From: Macrotrachela quadricornifera
Lineage: Eukaryota; Rotifera; Eurotatoria; Philodinida; Philodinidae
Direction of reading: 5' to 3'
DNA length: 64,000 nt
Assembly: GCA_022393335.1 (NCBI GenBank)
Contig: JAJEKB010021543.1
Span: 629,565 to 693,564, forward strand
Shown: in pieces, positions 22,800 through 33,856 of the stretch
How the letters are laid out: every line of letters begins with the position of its first letter
Numbering within the stretch: the stretch's first letter is position 1
Position numbers and translations under genes: made by a program
Notes under the pieces: model-generated
Seen by the model: only the letters and a program-made list of their open reading frames with translations
Told to the model about the DNA's origin: nothing
Databases searched by the model: none

Positions 22800-24800
22800 C
22801 AAAAACGATTTTTTGCAATAGCCACACAGTTATATGTTTTGTGATGAATGAATAATTGTAAACATAAACATGGTCATTTATTATTCTTAACCTGTGACAA
22901 ATATTGAAAGATGTTTAGTTAATTCATAAGCTTATGCCAAGTGTATAGTAATAACGACAGTGATGTTTACTTATTTCATCTATCTTGTATCAAAGCAAGT
23001 GTATAAAGCATATCGCACCTATTATAACATGATCAATGAATATTTTTAAGGCTTGAAGAGATCACCATGATTCCATTCACTTATGTTTTCAGTGCAATCT
23101 AGGGCTAGAGTAAAAGCTAGAGGATTTATTTATTGATTGAGAGTTTATAATAGATAAATAATCGTCAAATTGAAAGTTCTATTTAGCCATTTCAGACCAT
23201 CTGAAGAAAACATGATGTTTTAGCAAATTGGACAAGATGACACACCAAATGAATGATTTACATCACAGTTTTGTTCATCTATCATGTACATTTCAGAAGG
23301 AAAGTTATACGTTACGGATGTTGATGAATGATTGTAAGGGTAGTGAATCAGTATCATTGTAAATTTGTTCATTTATTTTTATCCAATTCGAATTAAAATA
23401 TCTAAGTTAAATTTGTGTCACAATGATCTCATGATATGCTACCATTCATACGCCAAAGGGATGGTTCAGTTATGATAGCACATTGTGCAAATGAATGTGG
23501 TTAATCAATGTGATCGTAGAAGATGACAAAATTCATGGACGAACATAACGATGGTAATAATCCTATTCATCTATTTTGTTCATCGGTATTACATGAAAGC
23601 ACAAAGACTGTTTTACTGATCGAAAATTGCAGAAAAATTGAATCATTCTGATCACTGTCTTTCCAACCTTTCTATTCAAGTATTTTGCATTGATCAAGTC
23701 AAAAAATTGGAAGACACGCATTTCTGAGAGATGACACGACAAATGACCAGGAATAATTCTTGTGATAACTCTGTTCATCTATTTCACTTCCTTTGCACCT
23801 ATGTTTGTAGCTAATCAGGTAAAGAAAGTTTATATGAGAAGAAAATCATTCTTATTTTGTATGTCAAATTTACCTATTTTACTTACTACAATACAAAGTT
23901 CTCCACTGTTGAAAGTATCTAATGATTATATCACAAGTGAATCGCCAGTATCCATTTCCAAGTTTCTAAATGGTTTTGTTCATTTATTTTCGGAACATGC
24001 AACGGAAGATTGAAGAAAAATAAACTTGTTGAGAATGATCAACCAAATAAATAATCATTATCACCAGTAGGTCCGGTGAATATATTTTTTATCATTAAAA
24101 CAAATGTTTCACTTTAATAAGTCATTCATATTTACATGGCAAATGATTGATTTGAAAAATACCAACAATTATATTCATATATCTCATTCACTCTGAAGGG
24201 AGGGTATATGTTTGCTGAGAATTGAAAAGTCGACATTAAATGAATTAATCCAATCAGTGTTCTGTTTGCATATGTTGTTTTCACATCAAAGTTATGACTT
24301 GCAGATCATCTGTTAGTCTCAGATCATACGAAAAATGAATGATTATAACGACAATTGCCACACTTGGCACAAGCGCCAAATTTGAAATTCTTGTGCACTG
24401 AGAAGGAATCGTTTAGGTTGAAATGTTGTTTGAAACTTTGTAGCAATCGAACAATTTTTAGGACAATTTCATACGCTTATCTTGTCATTGCGAAACAGAT
24501 TAGGAAGCTTTTAAATAGATTATAACTGACATAGGCAATGAATAATTAGAACGACCTTTAAAATCTTTTTCACTAATTCTTTTCCCTAGAAGTAAAGTTT
24601 TGTTCTAGTCAACTGTCAAGAAATCATAGAATATATGAATGATGATAACAAAAGTTCTGTTCATGTACTTTTCTTTATTTCAAATAAATCCCAGAGAATA
24701 CTTTGCTAACTAATGATCTCATGAGAAATGAATGAGCACGAGAGAGTTGCTTGTATGTGCCAGGTGCAGCGAATTGTAAAACCTCTAAAAATAAAAGCTG
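22800..24800. repeat. Diverged repeat tract (TGAATGATTATAACGAC...GTTCATCTATTTC)
   Basis: The pair of words ATGAATGATNRTAAC and TTTTGTTCATCTATTTC recurs at irregular spacing (about 22845, 22960, 23255, 23325, 23550, 23757, 24340, 24640, 24730). This suggests an ancient tandem array eroded by indels. No gene seen. Confidence 0.4.
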
Positions 24801-25788
24801 TATGTATTCAAAGTAATGTCAAAACAAACTTGAAAGTTTCATCACCGTGAAATATGATTGGATAACGCTTATTGAAAGGTATAGAAAGAAAAGTGAATAT
24901 CCTCAAGTTTGTTGTACTGAACTACATATATCAAACTTAGATTTTGCCTGCAGATATAAAACATTTTACATTCGAAAAAATCAGAATTAGAAAAACTTCA
25001 CTTCAGGTTATTAGGATATAATCCTACGACCTTCATATTTTCACACATAAAATCACAATATTATTTTTATGCCTTCTGTATTGTGTTCATCGTACAGTAT
25101 CATCATTATTACTGACTTACTTCAATCCGATCCATAACATATAGATATATATATATATAGGCGAATGACTCAACTGTATAAGTATTAGATAAAGATTATA
25201 ATGATACGATATTCATATTCGTTGGAAAACAGATAATAAAAATTGTATAAGAATTAAGAAAAGGTCGCACAAGTTTGGCAATTTCCCTGTAAGTGTCGCT
25301 CACTATACTGAATTCTCTCAGAGAAAAAAATGTAGTAACCTCGATACACTTGTCAAGGCCTTAGGGAAATGATTCTAATGCGAAAATAAAATGTTTATAT
25401 CATATGGCACAGTTAGAAAAGCATTGATGAAACTTCAAAAATTTGATTGAAGTGTCGGTTTTCCCACTGAAAATGTTGTCTATTTAATGTTTGTCATTCT
25501 GCCACTGCGTGTAATTTTTCATTATTATGATGCACAGTATATCATACTTGCTCATCTTTTGAATTCATGAGTATGCAATAATTGAACTGAAGAAAAGTTG
25601 ATTTTGTTAGCAGTAAATCTGTCAAGTTTCCAAGCTACACCATTTTGTAAAAATACGACCTATTTCAAATTTAAGGTTGAACACTGATTTTCAAGAATTG
25701 AATTTTTGTCTTATTGCGAATAAAACTCTTATTCCTTGCTTCCATGCTGTTTTAACTACAATAAACATTCTTTAAAGTCTCAATTAGC
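24801..25788. other. Intergenic, nothing recognised
   Basis: AT-rich, with a TA microsatellite at about 25144-25158. No supported gene. Confidence 0.4.
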
Positions 25789-26162
25789 CGAGGGGAAAAC
25801 ATCTGACTCCAGTTCTTTGGAGTCAAGTAGAGTCAGTTGAAGTCAAATGACTTGCACGGCGTCATGCAGAGTCACGTAGAAACACGCAGAATCGCATGGA
25901 GTCATGTGGAGTTCCAAATTCTGCTGCTCTCTTAATTAATTTCTATAATAATACAAGTGTTCATTGTTGGAAAACAACTCCCAAAAACAGAACACTTTTG
26001 TTCTGTCATGGGAAATAATTCCCAAAAACAGAACAAAAATGTTCTGTTATGGGAATTATTTCTCAAAACAGAACCAAATTGTTCTGTTATGGGAAATAAG
26101 TCCAAGAGTGAAACTGCAGATTTCAGTCAAGTGGAGTCATGGAGTTAGATGGTTTCCCCTTG
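25789..26162. mobile_element. hAT-like MITE, GAGTCA-word family with AGAACA core
   Basis: A 374-bp element. Left end CGAGGGGAAAACATCTGACTC, right end (inverted) CAAGGGGAAACCATCTAACTC. Flanking octamers CAATTAGC (25781-25788) and CAATTAAC (26163-26170) match 7 of 8, a hAT-type target duplication. The arms are built of GAGTCA/TGACTC words. The centre has three units of ACAGAACAAAAATGTTCTGT followed by TATGGGAA, the same core as 21060-21489 although the arms use a different word. Confidence 0.8.
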
Positions 26163-26469
26163 CAATTAACACCATTCAAGCTTTCATTGAGATTAACTTT
26201 ATTTCTGAAAAAATATCACCTCTGTAGAACTTTCAGAATAAAACATCCTATTTTCGTTAAATAACAAAGCTTAATAGTGGAGAACACAAAGCGACTTGGA
26301 TAGATGGTTCATGAGTATTGAAGACTCTTTTAACTTCAAAATAAGACAATATCGAAAGCGAAAGATTGCGGAGCCGATATAACTTTTGATGTGCTACAAT
26401 TTTCGATGCTGACAGTGAATAGTTGTTTTTATGAAATTCTCAAGTTTATCGAGATTTCCAGAAAATATA

Positions 26470-27444
26470 CTTAGGGCATACCAAAAGTAGTGGCAGCGGC
26501 ACTTTTTTGCTTACAGAAAGCTCAAAATGATTTTCTTCTTATAGAAGAAGATAGAGCGTCTTTTACTCTATTTTTCTATGGTATTTGATCATTATTCATC
26601 TAATATCATAATAATGGAATGTTGATAAAAACCATTTTTGTTGACACCTAGCTGGTTATTTTAGATTGTAATGGATAAATCACTTTTGAATTTCATTGCA
26701 TCATTTTGTCGTTAATTAACAAGCTGTTTTGAAAAGATTAAGGTATATTAGAAGATGCAGCGTGAAAAGCTCTACAATTTATAAAGGACTAATTATTTTA
26801 TAGTAGCATGTTTTTGTTTTCAAAATGAGCAACACTTTGAGCGACTATATTTCGACGTTACAAAAACAGGATCTTTGTTTATTAAAAGCTGTATTCGTTA
26901 TTGCCTATGTCACCTTTTATGACTGTTCTTCGTAAATTGTACAGCTTTTCACGCTGCATGTTCTATTGTATTTTGGTTTTCTAATAAAAATATCAAATAA
27001 TAAGAAGATGACATCGGAAAAACGAATACGGCTTTTACCAAAGAAAAGATTCTGTTTTCGCAACGTCGAAATTTGGTCGTTCAGAGTTTCGCTCATTTTG
27101 AAAACAAAAACGTGCAACTATACAACAAGTAAGCCTTTATAAATTGTAGAGCTTTTCGCGCTGCTTCTTACGGTATATTTTGTTTTTTATTAATACGTAG
27201 TATTAAACGACGATAAAATGGGATACAAAATGCTCCGCAAGTTATGATCTGAAGCAACCAACTAGGTGTCAACAAAAATACTTTTTATCAAAATTCCATT
27301 ATTATGATATTAGATGCATAGTGATCAAATAGCGTAGAAATATAGAGTGAAAGATACTCTATCTTTTTCTAAAAGAAGAAAATCATTTTGAGCTTTCTGT
27401 AAGCAAAAAAAGTGCCGCTGTCACTACTTTTGGTATGTCCTAAG
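26470..27444. mobile_element. 975-bp mariner-like foldback element
   Basis: Long inverted repeat: CTTAGGGCATACCAAAAGTAG at the left and, inverted, CTTAGGACATACCAAAAGTAG at the right, flanked by TA on both sides. The match extends inward for about 190 bp per arm (CGGCACTTTTTTGCTTACAG, AATCATTTTGAGCTTTC, then TTGACACCTA). An inner module (GCAGCGTGAAAAGCTCTACAATTTATAAAGG) recurs three times in alternating orientation. The TIR start resembles Tc1/mariner termini. No transposase frame. Confidence 0.8.
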
Positions 27445-27757
27445 TATATATATTAAGATGAAACTTCACACAAAGTCATCGACTTGTTGTAGGTACTTGA
27501 ACAAGTATCTACAGCTCAAATAAACTGGCATGAATGAGACCTGGTGCTGTAGAGTTCATTTGTACAGATGAGTAGCACAATAGAATGAGAATCTGAGGTA
27601 TCCTTGATAGATAAGTTGTACGATACTGGATCAGCAACAATTTCATGATTTAAACTTACCAAAGTTGATGGAACTGATGTGTTACTAGTGCCGCAAAGGA
27701 CACCTGTTGAACTTATAGTTTTTCAAATAGTCGGACGAATATAAAACTTGAATAAGT
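27445..27757. other. Intergenic, 3' flank of the ADP-ribosyltransferase
   Basis: Nothing recognised. Confidence 0.4.
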
Positions 27758-28714
27758 CTACGAATCTGACATGATTTTATTAGAATTTCTCTTTATTTCT
27801 GGTTGAGAAACTCTTGTCTCACTTTCTCCTATTAATAATACACACTGACCTGGAGGTTTAATTTGAAAAGTTTGTTTATTTGGCACGATCGGTTTTTGAA
27901 CTGCTTGTGGTATAGCTTTGATTTCCTTAGTTTCTACTACCGATACAATTCCAGATTTTTTCTTGGATAGAACCACTGCCGTTGGTACGGAAACTGGCTC
28001 AAGAAGAGGATACGGTGGATTTGTTTCCTCCAGTTGAATGATATGAAGTCCATTACCAGAGTCGAGAGAGGACTTGACGATGAATTGCCTGGCGGGTAAT
28101 AGGAGAATTTCATCTTCTTGCTGTATAAATGAATGATTTTTAATATCTTTACCAGTGCGGCAATCTATTTGAAATAGAGTTCTGGTTCCTGTTTTACCAA
28201 AAAAATTTTCACACTCGAGTACTTCGACAGACGACGTGCACGATGAAAATCCCCACCAAATGAAGCTTTTACCTCTCGGGTATTCCGCTCTTAAGTCTTC
28301 TCTGATTCCTCGAACAACAAATCGACGTTCAGATGGAAGACGAGCCAATGCTGTCAACACAAGTCGTAAATATGAAAACCAAGGAATTAGTTTTTGTCTT
28401 TGTTCCGAGCGTAAAGTTTTGTTCAGAATAACATACAGAGAATGTTCACGTGGCATAGATTCGTACGTATAAAGCATGATCGAAGCAGATTCATCACTTG
28501 TTAGACCATCTTCTGGTTCATTACAGTTTTGCTTGACTATGTATACATTGCGTTCGATTTTTGGTACAATGTCAACAAGAGGTTTTACTGCCTCTTCGAG
28601 CGATACAACTGGCATATTCTCATAACCCTCAATTGGTGCCAGCATTCGTTTTGGTAGTATACCAAAATCCGCTAAGCGAAGAGCAGACGGTTTTTCAACT
28701 TTGCTATAAGCCAT
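27758..28714 (-). CDS. NAD(P)+-arginine ADP-ribosyltransferase (ART family)
   Basis: Intact single-exon gene, 318 aa. Mono-ADP-ribosyltransferases move ADP-ribose from NAD+ to arginine side chains. The R-S-E signature is complete: Arg135 in VVRGIRED, the S-rich strand WWGFSSCTS (residues 153-161), and the E-D-E motif (residues 200-202) in QQEDEILLLPARQF, which is the arginine-specific ExE form. The preceding GYENMPVVSLEEAVKPLV and TSDESASIMLYTYE blocks are typical of bdelloid ARTs. The last 80 residues are variable and probably disordered. No signal peptide or membrane segment, so probably cytosolic. The ATG directly follows TTTTCAG, so a 5' UTR intron or spliced-leader acceptor lies at the start. 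Base composition is less AT-rich than the neighbours. Confidence 0.9.
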   Translation of the reverse strand: MAYSKVEKPSALRLADFGILPKRMLAPIEGYENMPVVSLEEAVKPLVDIVPKIERNVYIVKQNCNEPEDGLTSDESASIMLYTYESMPREHSLYVILNKTLRSEQRQKLIPWFSYLRLVLTALARLPSERRFVVRGIREDLRAEYPRGKSFIWWGFSSCTSSVEVLECENFFGKTGTRTLFQIDCRTGKDIKNHSFIQQEDEILLLPARQFIVKSSLDSGNGLHIIQLEETNPPYPLLEPVSVPTAVVLSKKKSGIVSVVETKEIKAIPQAVQKPIVPNKQTFQIKPPGQCVLLIGESETRVSQPEIKRNSNKIMSDS

Positions 28715-28818
28715 CTGAAAAGGAAAAATACGTAAAAAATATTTATTTTACATATAATATCCTTAGATCTGGTGATATTGTGAACGATGCGCATAGAAAA
28801 AACTATCTAACAGATTAG

Positions 28819-29790
28819 ATTAGGTGTTACTGAACAAACAACAAACGTTAAAGTTGGTCATTTACCATTGGTAAACGTTAATGAAACAGAATGTCTTAAT
28901 GGACTGAAATGAGTAGGAAACTTATTCATCAAATCATCATTCATTTTATTAAATAACTCAATGGAACATTTGGGGAAAGTCAAACATTAAATATACTGAA
29001 GATCTATATTATTACATCACATTATATTATTTTGTTTCTCGTGAAAACCACAGAGAGACAAATAAGATATAAGTCCAAATCTTGTTTTTTTAGTTCTTCT
29101 CATTATGATCCATTTGAAAATAGAATTCTCATTCGTATCACCATTGGTAATGTAGAGAATATGCTTGAATTTTTCCAGATGATATTATGTTAGTGCCAAT
29201 AATTCTATCAGAATTTGATTGATTAGATAACTATTAGATTGAAATTATTGAGCTTTGTCGATGTGCAAGGGTGAGCTTTCTAATTTATTCTCTTCGAAAA
29301 ATCTGTACCTTTTCCCGTGATCCTGAATTTCAATTATCTACCTCAGTATAACCTAAACTCAGTTGATGTTAGAATAATCGAATGTACTGGATCAATGAAT
29401 GATGATTCTCCAAGACTTTATATATATGGAACCATTATTCAAAAATTTCAAAACTGAAACACAAAACTTTTCGTGAATTTTGTAATCGTGACCCCAGATC
29501 GATCCCAACTTGAAAATGAAAATGTCATCAATTATCTCAACATATACAATGATACCTTGTTGTTTATCACTTTCGAGACTCACAAGAGAACATTCCTATG
29601 TGCTCATTCGCTTTTAGAAGTAGTACTGCGCATTTTGTAGAATATGATGAATTCTGTCTGCAACAAGAAAAGGATTTGTACTCTTGCTTGTTTCTGAGAA
29701 GATTGAAAAATTTTAGTGTTACAGCAATAAGAACCATCTTATGAGAAAAGAATACTACTATCTTAGTCAATCTAAATTGAAATGAGCTGA
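28819..29790. other. Intergenic with scattered coding-like fragments
   Basis: Minus-strand frames at 29392-29583 and 29567-29809 are short and shifted relative to each other. The latter encodes STKCAVLLL, echoing AAKCAVLHI near 19.8 kb. Possibly fragments of one dispersed element. No intact gene. Confidence 0.35.
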
Positions 29791-29798
29791 GATTTGAG

Positions 29799-30208
29799 TA
29801 GGCATGCACCTAACCCGAATTCAAGTTCGAGGTTCGGTCCTATACGTTCGGGTTCGAGTTCGGGTGCTATCCAACCGATTTAGACAGTGTTGAGTATTTA
29901 CATAGCTGTCTTAGAAGTTTTGAAGCATATAAAAGATCATGTGAAGCACCGAACGGTTCGGCCAGGTTCGAGTTCGGGTTCGGGTATTTTTGAACATTGT
30001 AAAAATTTTTCTAGGACGATCATGGGTCTTTAGTTTTTGGCTTACTGTCTTCATTGTTTGTAGGCCTTTCATAACCAGCCATGAAACCATTTCTTTTGGC
30101 TTACCATTATCTCTTTTATAAAGTAACTCAAAAATGACTGAACTCAGTACCGAACCCGAACCCGAACTTTGAAACCAAACTCGAACGGTCGGGTTCGGTG
30201 CATGCCTA
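29799..30208. mobile_element. hAT-like MITE, GTTCGGG-word family, intact copy
   Basis: A 410-bp element with terminal inverted repeats TAGGCATGCACC / GGTGCATGCCTA. A perfect 8-bp target duplication GATTTGAG flanks it (29791-29798 and 30209-30216). The arms contain GGTTCGGGTTCGGG-type words on the left and their complement (CCGAACCCGAACCC) on the right. The TIR resembles hAT termini of the TAGGGATGCACCGA type. No coding capacity. Confidence 0.9.
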
Positions 30209-30216
30209 GATTTGAG

Positions 30217-31157
30217 GGTGAGGGTGTGAGGGTGTCAAGAACGCCTGAAGAAGAGAAATCGGTATGCGTGGGGGTGTCACGGTACCACCACCTGTAGATT
30301 ACTGCAATATCGAGCAGACAGCATCCCGGTTCCGTGGATTATTTCTAGCTTCCTGCAGGTAGTATCGTCATTATGTGGATAACTTCTAGCATGCCGCAGA
30401 CAGCATCCTAGGGTAGCATCCTTAATCTATCATGTAGTAATAATTGAAAAGTTGAAAATTCGAATCGAATTAACGAGTTCAACATTACTGCTTACTTTTT
30501 CGAAGAATAAATTCACATTTAGTCTCTTGTTGATCTATTGATAAGCGTCACTTTAGTGAAGATTCACTTGCATGCTCTCGTTAAAACAACTATATTATTA
30601 GATAAAACTCTTTCTCTTCTTTTTATTTCTATGTTATCATACGCTACGTCAAGTTTATTACCGAGTAGATATATAATATGAGTTTCATTTCAGCTCGATT
30701 CGTACAGCGTTTTGAAACAAACATCTCATGACGTATGTTTACTCGATAATAAATTTCATGTGAAGTATGATAAAATAGAAAGAAAGTGGGAAAGACTTCT
30801 CTTCGAGTATAAATTCTTTTATTCATAAAGAGGGTAAACATTTACGCATAAAGAATGATAAATAATTTCTAAAACCATCATTCGACCGAAAAGGGAATGG
30901 ATGTTTAAAAAACGAAATGTTTTTAAGAAATGGAATGCACTATTTCCTCACAAACGTCAATCTAATCTAGATTCTAGTGAATAGTTAATTTACAAATAAT
31001 CATCCTTGTGTACATTCTGCTTGATTTGTGACATTTTTCAGTAGAACAACTAGAATTAATAATTGTCGCCTGCTGAGTGCCTAAATCCTTTCCAGGTATC
31101 TCTCGATTCTGACACTGATAGGTAGTACTAAAGAGTCAATTGAAACTAACTTTACTA
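30217..31157. other. Intergenic, nothing recognised
   Basis: Contains a G-rich GTGAGGGTGTGAGGGTGTC stretch at about 30218 and two diverged copies of a GCAGACAGCATCC unit at about 30315 and 30396. No gene. Confidence 0.4.
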
Positions 31158-31471
31158 ATCAATTGATGAATGTCATCATTCATATTTTGAATATTTATTA
31201 ACAAATTCAAATTTATCATTAAATGAAATACGAAAAAAATTAAAACCATTTTTAAATTCTGAACGTATTTAAAAAAATCGACAAATTAGATTAGATTTAG
31301 TGAAATTTTTACATTCAAATGTATTTCCATTTATTGATGGAAACGATTATGAACGTTTAAAACTTTTTTATGGCATTAAAAAATCTTTAGGTGATTTAAC
31401 ACATGCACAAAAACATATTCAAGCTATTCAACAATTAAATAATATTCTTAGTAATGATAATTTTATTTTCA
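31158..31471 (+). pseudogene. Duplicated fragment of NBAS exon 20
   Basis: About 300 bp nearly identical to 40432-40740 of the NBAS gene, including sequence on both sides of the exon 20 donor. It is therefore a DNA-level copy and not a processed one. A CTTAAA to ATTTAA change gives an in-frame TAA, and the donor GGTAATT has become GATAATT. Non-functional. Confidence 0.85.
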
Positions 31472-31906
31472 ATGAGAAAATAGGATTTCACTCTGTATGA
31501 TATCAATAGTAAATAGTTTGAGTTTGAATATATCTTCATATTATGTACAAAGTAATACGATGATGTACATAGACAAAAGCATTCATATAGGGGTTGTTCG
31601 AAAGATTAGCTTAATTCGAAACAGAAGTCTCTAGTTCGGTTCTCCCACGAAATAAAGGATTTATTGTATGAAAATTGTGAAATGCGAAGATTTCATCTAA
31701 AATCTTGAGGAGCAAACTTTCTGGACTCGAAGGTTATTCGATTGTATTTGGAAAATAAGAATTGGTCCTTGGTGTCGTATATTGTGTTAAATGCTGGTTT
31801 AGACCAAACATCATAGCGTTTTGTAATGAAACAAAGTGAAATGAAAAATGAAAATAGAAAAAGATATAAGGATGCATGAAAAAGAAGAGAAAGATGAAAG
31901 AGAATA

Positions 31907-32362
31907 CTACGGTGATGAACGACCGATAAGCATTGATGGTGCTGGTTTTGGTTGTGATAAGAACTGAAACCAGCTCTCTAAAGTGATTTTTTGAATGTAT
32001 CGCGTAAAGAGACATTTGACGAGTATAATAACACCAAGACACATAAGCACTCCCCAGGTGATTGAATCCGGCTGCCGTTTCCGGACCGTATACGGTCGTA
32101 AACGACCGTGCCTGTTCGACCTGGGCATCGTTTTCCGTACCGTATATATACCGTATACAGTACCGCACTTGAACCGTTTACAGCCGTAAAAAGGTGACCA
32201 GGATTCCACAAAAATACGGTCTATATACGTGCCGTGTTCGATCGTATACGGCCGTTTCTGTATCGTACCCTTCCACCTGGGTCTTCCATATAATAATGAT
32301 TGATTTTGTACGAATATGGCTGAAGCAACCACACCGGCTAAAGCATTCAAAGAAAATTCCAA
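31907..32362 (-). pseudogene. Possible small membrane-protein gene split by a TACGG element
   Basis: Minus-strand sequence on either side of the element at 32053-32281 looks coding. Upstream it encodes EFSLNALAGVVASAIFVQNQ; downstream MCLGVIILVKCLFTRYIQKI (a membrane-helix-like segment) and SWFQFLSQPKPAPSMLIG before a stop. The frame happens to stay open through the element. Whether the two halves were one gene is an inference; no family is recognised. Confidence 0.3.
32053..32281. mobile_element. TACGG-word palindromic element, copy 3 (nested)
   Basis: Bounded by CCCCAGGTG and CACCTGGG. The interior includes CCGTATACGGTCGTAAACGA, TACCGTATATATACCGTATAC and GATCGTATACGGCCG. An internal TCGACCTGGG at about 32116-32125 suggests that a shorter unit (32053-32125) is nested or abutting. 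No TA flank. Confidence 0.75.
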
Positions 32363-32610
32363 TACTACAACTAAATTAGACTAAATTAATTAAATTTATA
32401 AGATGAAAAACAGTGGTACTAAATATAATTCTTAAAACGAATGATTATTTGTTATGAAATGAATATTCAAGCGGGATATATTTTTTTCAAAGGTATTAAA
32501 GAATTGAATTCTACTATAGTTTGGCACATAAAAAACGATGAGGCTCAATAACAGCAAGAATTCGACTTTGTTCTTTATGCCAGTTATTAGTGTTAAAAAT
32601 GATTTAACAA

Positions 32611-33148
32611 GAGAACTGCGTGACCATGACTTTAAGTCACGGTAACGGTCACGGTCATGATTTATGCTAAAAACATTCGTAACCTTTAGTACTCTTCCCC
32701 CCTTCTCGTGTCAGAAGACCCCTTTCAGCAAAGTTTACAACGCGTATTAGAAGACCCCAATAATTAGTTCATAAATTGATAAAACTAATGTTTTAATTAA
32801 TAAATTGCTTTAAAAATAAGCACAATTTTGCGTTTTTTCTCTTGTAACTATTGAACGAACAAGGTCCACATCACTACTACACTTCGAAAACGTCAAAAAT
32901 CTCTTCGTGAAACCTTAAAATTGAAAGAGTTTTTTTGAAAAAACCTTCTTAATTAAAATGTACAATTATAGTCTATATTTATTAATATACTCTACTGGTT
33001 GTTGTCTATTAATATTTGTTTTGTTAATTTAAATTTAGATTTTCTATGAAATATGAACCTTATAAAGATCCTCATTTTTTCTTAAATAACACTGGTCACA
33101 GTCACAGTCAAAGTCACGCGTGACCGTGACCATTTTCCAGATCTCTAC
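32611..33148. mobile_element. Inverted-repeat element with GTCACGG words
   Basis: The left part has GTGACCATGACTTTAAGTCACGGTAACGGTCACGGTCATG. The right part has GTCACAGTCACAGTCAAAGTCACGCGTGACCGTGACC in the opposite sense. In between is about 430 bp of AT-rich filler. The ends (GAGAACTG / CAGATCTC) are only weakly defined and no target duplication was found. Architecture matches the other word-array elements. Confidence 0.5.
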
Positions 33149-33622
33149 TCACCAACAGTCAGGAATCATCGAACGTGTCGAGTATTATGACCATCGTACC
33201 GTTGTTTATTGAGTAAATTTGAATATTTTGTTTACCAAAATGATCAGCGTAGCGAACTCTACAAAATTTTATAGAAGAAAAAACTTTTCGAGAACCCTTT
33301 GTTTCTTTTGTTGTTAACTATTCATCAAAATATCCATCAAATACATGCTTCACAACCATTTTATTATTGGTGAATAGTCTAGAATGAGCTCACACCCTTC
33401 AGTCTTGTGACTCTCTGTAATCTGACAAATATTTGTAAAGAACAAATGAATCACAGACATTTTTATTTTCTTCTGTATATAACTGAGTCAAATTATTGCT
33501 TTCGAAACATTTAACATCAGTTGTGCAACACATCGTGAATTGGGTTTTTTTTCAATAACAGTGAGCATTGTCGATTAACATTTGGATACCGCTCTATTAA
33601 TCTATTCGTCTATTAGCAAACT

Positions 33623-33856
33623 ATGGAAAATCCAGAAAGACGAGTTAAAGTACTACATAAATATGATGCAAAGCATCAGGATGAATTATCCATTCAGCCA
33701 GGTACATTGATTGTATTAACATTAATCTAAGTATATCATTTTCTGATATCAGGTGACGTCATCATTTTACTTGAACGTCGAGCTGATCAATGGTGCAAAG
33801 GCATTTTACATGGCAAAACTGGCTTGTTTCCAGGCAATTACGTAGAAGAACTATGA
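33623..33856 (+). CDS. Single SH3-domain microprotein, 60 aa, two exons
   Basis: Exon 1 (33623-33701) and exon 2 (33753-33856) join in phase 1 to a protein that is nothing but one SH3 domain. It has the ALYDY-like motif VKVLHKYDAKHQDELSIQPG, then DQWCKG (the second W of the WW pair is Cys), GKTGLFPGNYVEEL and a stop. The binding-groove residues (Y, W, P, Y) are present, so it should bind proline-rich peptides. Similar to the SH3 domains of CIN85/intersectin-type adaptors. There is no other domain, which is unusual; it may act as a free or competing adaptor. TATTAG lies just before the ATG. Confidence 0.75.

Noticed and set aside
22174..22821. ORFs over the 93-bp satellite
   Set aside because: Openness follows from the period being a multiple of three; frames shift between units and one crosses undetermined bases.
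30216..30240. Telomere-like GTGAGGGTGTGAGGG stretch
   Set aside because: Too short and irregular for an interstitial telomere array.
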